A DNA stretch of 52,921 nt from JBBQVO01 sp038211505 (lineage in GTDB: Bacteria > Chloroflexota > Dehalococcoidia > DSTF01 > JACRBR01), in NCBI GenBank assembly GCA_038211505.1, contig JBBQVO010000003.1, positions 1-52,921 of the forward strand, written 5' to 3'. This document shows positions 33,638-40,354 of the stretch, piece by piece. A program made the translations under genes and the position numbers. Under the pieces are notes generated by a model, which was given only the letters and a program-made list of their open reading frames with translations, searched no databases and was not told where the DNA came from. Every line of letters begins with the position of its first letter. Positions within the stretch are counted from its first letter, which is position 1.

Positions 33638-36523
33638 ATGTTGCCATCTCGCGCTGGCCCTCGGCCGACCACCGCCGCCGCATTGCCACGGCGACGCTGG
33701 CTCGCGCTTCTCGTCCTGGCGCTCGCGGTCGCGCTTCTTTCGCGCCCCAGCGCCCGCCACGTCGAAGCGCAATCCGCCGACGATGCCTTCGTCGAGCGCG
33801 TCGTGGCATCGCTGACGCCGGACGAGCGTGTCGGGCAGCTGGTGATGGTGAACTTCGTCGGCGACGACGTATCGGCGACGTCGGACATCGCCACGCTCGT
33901 GCGCGACTTCAAGATCGGCGCCGTGCTCGTTACGGCTAGCAACGGCAACATCGTCAACCGCGACGACACCGCCGCGCAGCTCGCGACGCTCACGAATGGC
34001 CTCCAGCAGCAGGCCTTCGACACGAGCCAGCGCTCGGACGGCACGAACCGCTACTTCCTGCCGCTGATGGTCGCCACCGACAACGAGGGCGACCTCTTTC
34101 CGTTCACGAACGTCACACACAACTACACGCAGCTGCCGAACAACATGACCATCGGCGCCACGTGGAGCAAACAGCACGCCCAGGCGACGGGTGCGATCGC
34201 CGGCCGCGAGCTGTCGGCGGCCGGCATCAACCTGCTGCTCGGGCCGGTCGTCGACACGCTGGATAACCCGCGGTCGGGCGGAGCCGGCGATATCGGCATC
34301 AGGTCGTTTGGCGGCAACGTCTCCTGGGTCGGCGAGCTCGCGCGCGCGTATGTCCGCGGCGTCCACGACGGAAGCGGCGGCCGCATGCTGACGGTGATCA
34401 AGCACTTCCCCGGCCACGGGGGCAGCGATCGCGGCACGGATAACGAGGTGCCGACGGTGAACAAGTCACTCGATCAGCTGCGCGCGCTGGAACTGGCGCC
34501 GTTCGCCGAAGTCGATCGCCTCGACGACGCCGACAAGACCGGCACGACCGACGCGATGATGGTCTCGCACATCCGCTATCGAAACTTCGTCACGGCGTCA
34601 GCGGCGGCGTTCACGCGGCCGATCTCGATCGACGCCGCGGCGCTCAACACGCTGATCGGCCTGCCGGAGTTCTCGAAGTGGCGCACGACGCATATGATCA
34701 TGAGCGACTCGCTCGGCGTGCCCGCGGTTCGCAAATGGTATGCCGAGCAGGAGGGTCAGCCGGACTTCCCGAACCGCACGATCGTCAAGGATGCGCTGAT
34801 GTCTGGCAGCGATCTGCTGCCGCTCGTCGAGTTCTATCACGATCCCGATCACCGCGGCTGGAAGGATTTTCAATTGCCGACGATCGAAGACAGCGTCATC
34901 TACATGCGTCAGCAGTACGCATCCGACCCCGACTTCCGGCGCCGCGCCGATGACGCCGTGCGCCACGTCATTGCCGAGAAGGTCCGGCTGTACCCGCAAC
35001 TGGCGATGACGCAGGTCGCCGTCGATCCCGCCGCCGCATCAGCCGCGGCGGGCGGCGGCGCCGACGAGATGCGCTCGCTCGCCGAAGACGCGTTGACGCT
35101 GATCCAGCCGCAGAGCGTCGCCGACCTGCGCGCGCGACTTCCGCGCGGGCCTGTGACGCCCGATAAGGTCGTAATCGTCGAGTGCTGGGACGACTGCTAC
35201 CCGTATCGCGTGATGCCGAAGCTGACGCTGCAGCAAGAGCTGCTCGCGCTTTACGGCCCCAACGGCAAGAATCGCTTGCGTGCTGAAGACGTGAGCACGA
35301 TCAGCTTCGGCGAGCTCGATGCCTGGTTGACGGCGCCGGCCAATCCCGCGAACGTGGCGACGGCGGCAGTCGTGCGCGACGCGTCCTGGATCGTCTTCGC
35401 GCTGACGGAGTACAACCCGGCGGCGCGTCCGGCGTCGGGCGCGGCGAAGCGCTTTCTCGACGCGCCGCCGGTCGATCTGCGAAATAAGAATCTCGTCGCC
35501 ATCGCCTACAACGTGCCGTACCACCTCGACTCGACCGAGATCAGCAAGCTCTCCGCGTACTTCGTCGTCTACAACAAGACCGATGCGGCGATCGACGCCG
35601 GATTCCGCGCGCTCTTCGGCGATGCGACGCCGAAGGGCCACTCGCCGGTCAACGTGCCCGGCATCTTCTACAACGTTGGCGACGCGACGCAGCCCGCCGT
35701 CGATCAGCAGTTGCAGGTATCGGTGTTCGGACAATCGCCGGGCGGCGTGCGCGACGCCGCAAACGTCGGCCTCACGGCGGGCCCGATCGTGGATCACAAC
35801 GGCAACCTGGTGCCCGACGGCACGGTCGTGCGCTTCCGTCTCGACAAGACCGGCGGCACGGTCTCGAACGAGATCGGTATGACGACGATCGACGGCATCG
35901 CCGGCGCGCGCGTGCCGCTGAGCGGCGCCGGATCGTACAGCGCATCGGCGAGCGTCGCCGGCGTCACGTCGAAGCCGTTAGCGATCACGGTCGCGGGCAG
36001 CGTCGCCGCCGCAACGGAAGCGCCCGCGCCGCCGGCCGCGGCGGCGGCGCCAGCGAGCGACAGCGGCGGCCGCAACGTCACGCTGCTGGCGCTGGCGATC
36101 GGCGTGCCGTCAGCCGTCATCGCAGCGGCGGCCGCCGCGATCGGCTTCGTGCTCTATCGACGACGATCGCGCTCGACCGCCGCGCATGCAGCGATGCCGG
36201 CTCTGGCGCCCGCAACGGGCGTACTCATCGACGATGAACCAGCGGCGACGCCGGCGGCAACGATGCTGGTCGATCCGCTGGTGCGGGTCGATGCGGAGAC
36301 GCGCCGTGTCTACGTGAAGGGCGTCGAGGCGAAGCCGGCGCTCTCGAACGAGCAGTTCCGGCTGCTGTCGTTTCTCTTCCCGCCCGACGATCACGCCGAC
36401 GGCGTCTCGGAGGAGGCGCTCGATGCCCTCGTGCGGCGCGTCCGCGAGCGCCTCGTCCAGTCGGGCGGCGAGCGGTCATACATCGTGACGCTACGCGGTC
36501 ACGGATTCCGTCTCGACATCTAG
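33638..36523 (+). CDS. GH3 glycosidase with transmembrane helix and cytoplasmic winged-helix domain (possible one-component envelope sensor)
   Basis: 961 residues from ATG. Signal peptide 1-45 (PRRRWLALLVLALAVALL...). GH3 N-terminal barrel about 46-460, beta-N-acetylglucosaminidase type: VGQLVMVNFVG, LLGPVVDTLDNPRS, KHFPGHGGSDRG (255-266) and nucleophile Asp357 in MIMSDSLG. The general acid Asp-x-His of NagZ is D-N-E here (268-270). GH3 C-terminal domain about 480-690, Ig-like domain 711-785, Ala/Pro linker, transmembrane helix 814-840 followed by RRRSR, then a winged helix at about 878-961 (VDAETRRVYVKGVEA..LSNEQFRLLSFL, VSEEALDALVRRVRERL, YIVTLRGHGFRLDI) like OmpR/PhoB effector domains. Topology: enzyme outside, winged helix inside. 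It could sense wall fragments and regulate genes directly; that role is inferred. Confidence 0.8.
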   Translation: MLPSRAGPRPTTAAALPRRRWLALLVLALAVALLSRPSARHVEAQSADDAFVERVVASLTPDERVGQLVMVNFVGDDVSATSDIATLVRDFKIGAVLVTASNGNIVNRDDTAAQLATLTNGLQQQAFDTSQRSDGTNRYFLPLMVATDNEGDLFPFTNVTHNYTQLPNNMTIGATWSKQHAQATGAIAGRELSAAGINLLLGPVVDTLDNPRSGGAGDIGIRSFGGNVSWVGELARAYVRGVHDGSGGRMLTVIKHFPGHGGSDRGTDNEVPTVNKSLDQLRALELAPFAEVDRLDDADKTGTTDAMMVSHIRYRNFVTASAAAFTRPISIDAAALNTLIGLPEFSKWRTTHMIMSDSLGVPAVRKWYAEQEGQPDFPNRTIVKDALMSGSDLLPLVEFYHDPDHRGWKDFQLPTIEDSVIYMRQQYASDPDFRRRADDAVRHVIAEKVRLYPQLAMTQVAVDPAAASAAAGGGADEMRSLAEDALTLIQPQSVADLRARLPRGPVTPDKVVIVECWDDCYPYRVMPKLTLQQELLALYGPNGKNRLRAEDVSTISFGELDAWLTAPANPANVATAAVVRDASWIVFALTEYNPAARPASGAAKRFLDAPPVDLRNKNLVAIAYNVPYHLDSTEISKLSAYFVVYNKTDAAIDAGFRALFGDATPKGHSPVNVPGIFYNVGDATQPAVDQQLQVSVFGQSPGGVRDAANVGLTAGPIVDHNGNLVPDGTVVRFRLDKTGGTVSNEIGMTTIDGIAGARVPLSGAGSYSASASVAGVTSKPLAITVAGSVAAATEAPAPPAAAAAPASDSGGRNVTLLALAIGVPSAVIAAAAAAIGFVLYRRRSRSTAAHAAMPALAPATGVLIDDEPAATPAATMLVDPLVRVDAETRRVYVKGVEAKPALSNEQFRLLSFLFPPDDHADGVSEEALDALVRRVRERLVQSGGERSYIVTLRGHGFRLDI

Positions 36524-36615
36524 TTGCGCTCGCCGCGTGCGGGTCGACGGATCCGATCGTGTCGCGGCCAGGAGTGGTCACGTGTGATCGTCTCGCTCGC
36601 AGATGTTCCGGGCAT

Positions 36616-36640
36616 GAAAAAGAGCGGCCGTCTGGCCGCC
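36616..36640 (-). terminator. Rho-independent terminator of the tRNA cluster
   Basis: On the minus strand a 6-bp GC stem (GCGGCC / GGCCGC, loop AGAC) is followed by TCTTTTTC, immediately past the 3' end of tRNA-Met. Confidence 0.8.
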
Positions 36641-36651
36641 CGGGAGATGCT

Positions 36652-36727
36652 TGGTAGCAGCGGTTGGATTCGAACCAACGACCTACCGATTATGAGCCGG
36701 TTGCTCTCACCCCTGAGCTACGCTGCC
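36652..36727 (-). tRNA. tRNA-Met (CAU)
   Basis: 76 nt with encoded CCA. Acceptor GGCAGCG / CGCTGCT, anticodon stem ACCGG / TCGGT around loop CTCATAA, T loop TTCGAAT. The anticodon stem lacks the three G-C pairs of initiator tRNA, so it is an elongator Met or an Ile2 (lysidine) tRNA. Confidence 0.9.
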
Positions 36728-36782
36728 GCGGACTCAACGACACGAATATCGGAGTATCTGGAGGGCATTTCGTGGTGAAAAA

Positions 36783-36858
36783 TGGCGCGCTTGGCGGGAC
36801 TCGAACCCACGGCCTCTACCTCCGCAGGGTAGCGCTCTATCCACTGAGCTACAAGCGC
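36783..36858 (-). tRNA. tRNA-Arg (GCG anticodon)
   Basis: 76 nt with encoded CCA. Acceptor GCGCTTG / CAAGCGC with G73, anticodon stem CTACC / GGTAG around loop CTGCGGA, so the anticodon is GCG. Bacteria normally decode CGU/CGC/CGA with ACG (inosine); GCG is rare. Confidence 0.88.
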
Positions 36859-36886
36859 GTGTGCACCGCATCCGCGGTGGTCACGA

Positions 36887-36972
36887 TGGTGCCGAGGGCG
36901 GGATTTGAACCCGCACGCCCTTGCGGACACTACGCCCTGAACGTAGCGCGTCTGCCGTTCCGCCACCTCGGC
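36887..36972 (-). tRNA. tRNA-Leu (CAG)
   Basis: 86 nt with encoded CCA. Acceptor GCCGAGG / CCTCGGC, anticodon stem CTACG / CGTAG around loop TTCAGGG (CAG), and the long variable arm of class II tRNAs (TGTCCGCAAGGGCG). Confidence 0.92.
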
Positions 36973-36978
36973 GTGATG

Positions 36979-37014
36979 CTCGCGAAAGGCGTTCCGCTCG
37001 CGAAAGGCGTTCCG
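36979..37014. repeat. Exact tandem duplication upstream of the tRNA cluster
   Basis: The 18-nt unit CTCGCGAAAGGCGTTCCG occurs twice, head to tail, between the -10 box and the 5' end of tRNA-Leu. It would lie in the 5' leader of the precursor tRNA. Confidence 0.85.
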
Positions 37015-37043
37015 ATTGTAACAAGGCGATCGAGGGCCAACAA
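37015..37043 (-). promoter_or_regulatory. Promoter of the Leu-Arg-Met tRNA cluster
   Basis: On the minus strand -35 TTGTTG (37038-37043), 17-nt spacer, -10 TACAAT (37015-37020). It reads into the tRNAs, about 43 nt upstream of tRNA-Leu. Confidence 0.65.
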
Positions 37044-37078
37044 GCGATCAGCGTGATCGCGCGCGTAAGCGATGCCGC

Positions 37079-37107
37079 TTGAGGGGGTCTCGGGCCGCTG
37101 TTAGACT
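37079..37107 (+). promoter_or_regulatory. Promoter of tRNA-Val
   Basis: -35 TTGAGG (37079-37084), 17-nt spacer, -10 TAGACT (37102-37107), 11 nt before the tRNA. It is divergent with the tRNA cluster promoter. Confidence 0.55.
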
Positions 37108-37118
37108 GTCGGCGCCGC

Positions 37119-37194
37119 GGGCGGTTGGCTCAGCTGGTAGAGCGCTTCCTTCACACGGAAGAGGTCACAGGTTCGAGTCCTGTACCGCCCACCA
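37119..37194 (+). tRNA. tRNA-Val (CAC)
   Basis: 76 nt with encoded CCA. Acceptor GGGCGGT / ACCGCCC, anticodon stem CTTCC / GGAAG around loop TTCACAC (CAC), T loop TTCGAGT. Confidence 0.92.
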
Positions 37195-37215
37195 CTCCCT
37201 CACATCGCTCGTCAT

Positions 37216-37236
37216 CGGCGGCGTCGCTTGCCGCCG
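37216..37236 (+). terminator. Hairpin after tRNA-Val
   Basis: Perfect 7-bp stem CGGCGGC / GCCGCCG with a 7-nt loop, 21 nt past the tRNA. It has no T tract. Confidence 0.4.
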
Positions 37237-37251
37237 CATGATCCTCGCACC

Positions 37252-37257
37252 TACACT
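37252..37257 (+). promoter_or_regulatory. -10 box of the lipoprotein gene (leaderless)
   Basis: TACACT, then 6 nt, then ATG at 37264; no ribosome site. Confidence 0.4.
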
Positions 37258-37263
37258 TCGCTG

Positions 37264-37998
37264 ATGCTCCGACATTCATTCATCGCCCGATCGTGCGCGC
37301 TCTCGACGTCGCTGTTCGTCTGCGTGATCGCCGCCTGTGGCGGCGGATCGAGCGGCACGAAGACGGCGGCGCCGTCGATCGCCCCGCCGACGCCGGGCGT
37401 CACGCGCGTGGCGACGACCGCCGCCACGGCGGCCGCCACCGGCGCGAACATCCGCACGCTCGACCTCGCGGCGGTGTCCGACGTGCAGGCGGCGGTGGCG
37501 AGCAGCGGCGGCGAGTTTCAGCCCGACACCGTGATCTATGGCGATCTGACGGGCGATGGCGTCGACGAGGCCGTCGTCGCGATCAATTCCGGCGGCAACG
37601 CCGGCGATATCGGGTTCCTCGTGTTGACGCCGCGTAACGCGGGCACCCGGACGCTCTTCACCTTCATCCCTGGCACGAGCGTCGCCATCGAGGTCGTCGA
37701 CGGCAAGATCGTCGTCACCGAACCCGTGCCCGGCCCGGACGACCCGCACTGCTGTCCGAGCGAGCTCAAGATGACGACGTACGGCTGGAACGGGACAACG
37801 TTCATCGTGGAGTCGACGGACACGGAGCCAAACCCCGCCGCAGGGGCCAAGCCGACGTCGTCTGTGAACAGCGGGAGTACATCGGCCGCTGCGGGGTTGG
37901 CGCCGACGACGAGGGCACCGTCCACCGGCGACACGCCGCCGGCCACGGATGCGACGTCGAGCGTGCCGCGGCCGCCGCGGCCCGGCAGCAGTCCGTAA
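37264..37998 (+). CDS. Putative lipoprotein with an FG-GAP/VCBS-like calcium-loop motif
   Basis: 244 residues from ATG. A type II signal peptide ends at the lipobox VIAAC (Cys about 25), followed by a Gly/Ser/Thr-rich linker. The globular part (about 65-195) has VIYGDLTGDGVDEAVVAINSGG, the DxDGDGxxE calcium-loop pattern of FG-GAP/VCBS repeats and secreted hypothetical proteins, and a Cys-Cys pair in DDPHCCPSELKM. The C-terminal 50 residues are low-complexity Ser/Thr/Pro. It is probably anchored on the outer face of the membrane; function unknown. The TACACT box before it suggests a leaderless message. Confidence 0.72.
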   Translation: MLRHSFIARSCALSTSLFVCVIAACGGGSSGTKTAAPSIAPPTPGVTRVATTAATAAATGANIRTLDLAAVSDVQAAVASSGGEFQPDTVIYGDLTGDGVDEAVVAINSGGNAGDIGFLVLTPRNAGTRTLFTFIPGTSVAIEVVDGKIVVTEPVPGPDDPHCCPSELKMTTYGWNGTTFIVESTDTEPNPAAGAKPTSSVNSGSTSAAAGLAPTTRAPSTGDTPPATDATSSVPRPPRPGSSP

Positions 37999-38017
37999 CC
38001 CCAAGAAGGAGCGCACG

Positions 38018-38515
38018 TTGGCATCCCCGATCGGTCACGCGCTCGTCGGCTTGCTGCTTGCGCGGCGGGCAGGTGTGCGCTCGAACGTCGGTCAGGCGGC
38101 GGCCGTCGTCGCCGCTGGGCTGCCTGATGTTGATGTCCCGGCCGGATATGTGCTGCATGGCAACGCCTGGAAGCTGCACAAGAAGAACACGGGCACCCAC
38201 ACCTTCGCCTTTGCGCTGACGAGTGGCATGATCGCCGGCTTTGCCGGTCTGATCCGCGGCGCCGCGACGGATGCCGGCGACCGCGATCTCGTCGCCGATG
38301 CGCTGTATGGCGCAGCGCTCGTCGGATCGCACATCGTGCTGGATCGCGCGCCACTACCGTATCTGAAGTTCGAGAAGGACGGGCCTCGCCGCGAGATCAT
38401 CCTCAAGAGCGTCTTCAACTGGTCGCTCGACGCCGCGGTGTACGGCTTCATCGCGCGCCGCTTCTGGCCTGCGGCCGAGACCGAAGCGCCCGGTGACCGG
38501 CCAGCTTCCGTCTGA
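38018..38515 (+). CDS. YdjM/DUF457-like membrane-bound metal-dependent hydrolase
   Basis: 165 residues from TTG, 6 nt behind AAGAAGGAG. The N-terminus MASPIGHALVGLLLARRAG matches the start of YdjM-type proteins (conserved His in IGHA). AAVVAAGLPDVDV has the acidic pair and HKKNTGTHTFAFAL the His cluster of the family. Helices near 25-45, 70-90 and 110-130 put it in the membrane. These proteins are thought to be metal-dependent phospholipid hydrolases; activity is not shown here. It starts 19 nt after the lipoprotein stop, so the two are probably one operon. Confidence 0.75.
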   Translation: MASPIGHALVGLLLARRAGVRSNVGQAAAVVAAGLPDVDVPAGYVLHGNAWKLHKKNTGTHTFAFALTSGMIAGFAGLIRGAATDAGDRDLVADALYGAALVGSHIVLDRAPLPYLKFEKDGPRREIILKSVFNWSLDAAVYGFIARRFWPAAETEAPGDRPASV

Positions 38516-38531
38516 CTTCAATACTGCCGAA

Positions 38532-38552
38532 ACAGGTACAAAATGTACCTGT
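38532..38552. promoter_or_regulatory. Palindromic operator upstream of the osmC promoter
   Basis: Nine-base perfect inverted repeat, ACAGGTACA / TGTACCTGT, with 3 nt (AAA) between the arms. It ends 7 nt before a consensus -35. Size and TACA/TGTA core fit operators of MarR/OhrR- or BlaI/CopY-type dimers; the regulator is not in this window. Confidence 0.7.
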
Positions 38553-38559
38553 ATTTCTG

Positions 38560-38588
38560 TTGACAACGAGCTATCTCCAGCATACGAT
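38560..38588 (+). promoter_or_regulatory. Promoter reading towards osmC
   Basis: -35 TTGACA (perfect), 17-nt spacer, -10 TACGAT. The implied start near 38595 gives a leader of about 130 nt before osmC. A second possible -10, TACAAT at 38699-38704, lies closer to the gene. Confidence 0.65.
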
Positions 38589-38614
38589 AGCTCCCAGTTA
38601 GGGCTGACGGAGAG

Positions 38615-38629
38615 TAACGGACTCCGTTA
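38615..38629. promoter_or_regulatory. 15-bp palindrome in the osmC leader
   Basis: TAACGGA-C-TCCGTTA, perfect 7-bp arms, about 20 nt after the predicted transcription start. It may be a second operator or an RNA hairpin. Confidence 0.5.
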
Positions 38630-38725
38630 AAAGGGGGTGCGGGCACGGCCTGTACCCACATTCTCGTTCCCGCGTCCGCATCCGTCGATCGCCGTCGCTA
38701 CAATGCCTCAGGAATCGAGGCCGCC

Positions 38726-39205
38726 GTGAACGACGAACGCGTCACCACACTCTCACTCCAGCACGATCTGCACTTCGTTGCGCGGACGCCCGGCGGCCAC
38801 GAAGTGCATCTTTCCGCGCGCGTTGATGGCGATGACGCGCCCGACGCGCCAACGCCGATGGAGATGCTGCTCATCACGCTCGCCGGCTGCGGCGCCATGG
38901 ACGTGATCTCCATCCTCCGCAAGATGCGCCAGGATGTCGCGTCGTACGACCTGCGCATCTCCGGCGAACGCGCGCCGGAGCATCCGCGCGTCTATACGTC
39001 GATCCTGATGACGCACGAGCTTCGCGGCGGCGCGATCGTCGAAGCGAACGTTGTGCGCGCGATCCATCTCTCGATGTCGCGCTACTGCCCGGTCTTCGCG
39101 ATGCTCCATCCGGCGGTGGCGATCCGTGAGCGTTACGTGATCACCGACGATGGCGGCGGCCGGGAGGAGGGCGAGGTGCGCCTCGATGACACGGCTGCGG
39201 GCTAG
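38726..39205 (+). CDS. OsmC family peroxiredoxin-like protein
   Basis: 159 residues from GTG behind GAGG. OsmC/Ohr proteins reduce organic hydroperoxides with two cysteines. Here these are Cys55 in LAGCGAMDVISILRK and Cys121 in MSRYCPVFAMLHP, at family spacing. The N-terminal strand pair (HDLHFVARTPGGHEVHLSARVDG) and TPMEMLLITLAGC are typical of the YhfA-like OsmC subgroup. It is preceded by a strong promoter with a palindromic operator, and followed by an MshD-like acetyltransferase and a Bcp peroxiredoxin. The setting points to thiol/peroxide defence. No signal peptide; cytoplasmic. Confidence 0.88.
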   Translation: MNDERVTTLSLQHDLHFVARTPGGHEVHLSARVDGDDAPDAPTPMEMLLITLAGCGAMDVISILRKMRQDVASYDLRISGERAPEHPRVYTSILMTHELRGGAIVEANVVRAIHLSMSRYCPVFAMLHPAVAIRERYVITDDGGGREEGEVRLDDTAAG

Positions 39206-39232
39206 AGGGCGTCGCGGATCGAAGCTGCGCGA

Positions 39233-39262
39233 TTGCCAGTTGCAACCAGTTGCAACTACAAT
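39233..39262 (+). promoter_or_regulatory. Promoter of the MshD-like gene
   Basis: -35 TTGCCA (39233-39238), 18-nt spacer, -10 TACAAT (39257-39262). Start near 39269, about 54 nt before the ATG at 39323. The spacer holds two copies of a palindrome. Confidence 0.6.
39237..39256. promoter_or_regulatory. Tandem palindromic operator in the promoter spacer
   Basis: CAGTTGCAAC occurs twice without a gap, and each copy contains the 8-bp palindrome GTTGCAAC. Together they fill the -35/-10 spacer, as expected for a repressor, or for an activator that twists the promoter. Confidence 0.65.
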
Positions 39263-39322
39263 TAGCTGGGACTTTTGAAGCGCCCGCGGGTTGCCGATAC
39301 TTCGCGGGGATTCCCTGACTAT

Positions 39323-40279
39323 ATGCATCACGTAGAAATCGTCACTCATCTCGACGCGCCGCACCTGGAGCAGCTTCCGAAGCTGCTCGATGCCGCCACG
39401 CGCTGCGACGGCCACGAGCCGCTGGGCGAGCACAAGTTCCTGCGCCTCCAGCGCGGCGACGACCTGGCGGCGGCGATCCTCGCCTTTGAGGGCTCACAGC
39501 TCGCCGGCTACGCCCACACGATCACCTACGGCACGGACGGCGACCGCCGCTCGTCGTGCGAGGTGGTAGTCGATCCTTCGCTGCGGCGCCGGGGCATCGG
39601 CCGCATGCTGCTGTCGCACGCGATCATGCACGCGCAGGGCAACAGCGCGCAGCAGCTCGATCTCTGGGCATACAACGACAACGCCGCAAGCGCGCGCATC
39701 GCCGCCCAGTTCGGCTTCACGCCGGCACGGCGGCTGTTTCACTTGCATCGCCATATGCACAACGTCCGCCAAGCGCCCGCCACGATCGGCGCGTCGATCC
39801 GCGCCGTCGTGCCCGGCGTCGACGACGAGCGCTGGCTGGCGCTGAACAATCGCATCTTCGCCGGCCACCCCGAGAACGGACAATGGACGCTCGATGATCT
39901 GCGCGCGCGCATGGCGCAACCGTGGTTCGATCCGAACGACGTGCTGATGCTCGAGTACGACGGCAAGCTCGCGGGATTCTGCTGGTTGAAGATCGAGGAA
40001 CGCGAGAGCGAGGGCCGCGTCGGCGAGATCTACGTCATCGGCACAGCGCCCGAATATCAGCATCGCGGGCTCGGACGCTACCTGCTCGGCCGCGCGCTGC
40101 TGCGATTGCGTGAGCGGGCCGCCGATGTTGCGGCGATTTACGTCGATGAGTCGAACCACTCGGCGCTCGCCCTCTACGAGACGTCCGGGTTCCACTACCA
40201 CCACGTCGATGTCTGCTACTCGCGGCCGCTTACGGTCGAGAGCTCGCATGCCGCGGCCGAGGCGATCGCCGCCGCATAG
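39323..40279 (+). CDS. Tandem GNAT acetyltransferase, mycothiol synthase (MshD)-like
   Basis: 318 residues from ATG. Two GNAT domains: the first about 40-145, with acetyl-CoA loop VVVDPSLRRRGIGRMLLSHA, and the second about 155-300, with FCWLKIEERESEGRVGEIYVIGTAPEYQHRGLGRYLLGRALLRL and YVDESNHSALALYETSGFH. This tandem layout, and the WLK...GEIYV and Y..YVD..N..A..LY...GF motifs, match MshD, which acetylates Cys-GlcN-Ins to make mycothiol. Other msh genes are not in the window, and mycothiol outside Actinobacteria is uncertain, so the substrate is open. Placed between osmC and bcp, a redox role is likely. Confidence 0.75.
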   Translation: MHHVEIVTHLDAPHLEQLPKLLDAATRCDGHEPLGEHKFLRLQRGDDLAAAILAFEGSQLAGYAHTITYGTDGDRRSSCEVVVDPSLRRRGIGRMLLSHAIMHAQGNSAQQLDLWAYNDNAASARIAAQFGFTPARRLFHLHRHMHNVRQAPATIGASIRAVVPGVDDERWLALNNRIFAGHPENGQWTLDDLRARMAQPWFDPNDVLMLEYDGKLAGFCWLKIEERESEGRVGEIYVIGTAPEYQHRGLGRYLLGRALLRLRERAADVAAIYVDESNHSALALYETSGFHYHHVDVCYSRPLTVESSHAAAEAIAAA

Positions 40280-40292
40280 CAGCGCGCCCATG

Positions 40293-40321
40293 TTTCACGA
40301 TGCCGCGCGATGTTCTAGGAT
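40293..40321 (+). promoter_or_regulatory. Possible promoter of bcp
   Basis: -35 TTTCAC, 17-nt spacer, -10 TAGGAT; start near 40328, leader about 27 nt with GAAGGAG. Confidence 0.4.
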
Positions 40322-40354
40322 CACGTTGACACCGGTACAAGAGAAGGAGTCATC

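Noticed and set aside
36652..36727. Initiator tRNA-fMet
   Set aside because: The anticodon stem lacks the three consecutive G-C pairs and position 1-72 is G.U rather than the usual mismatch.
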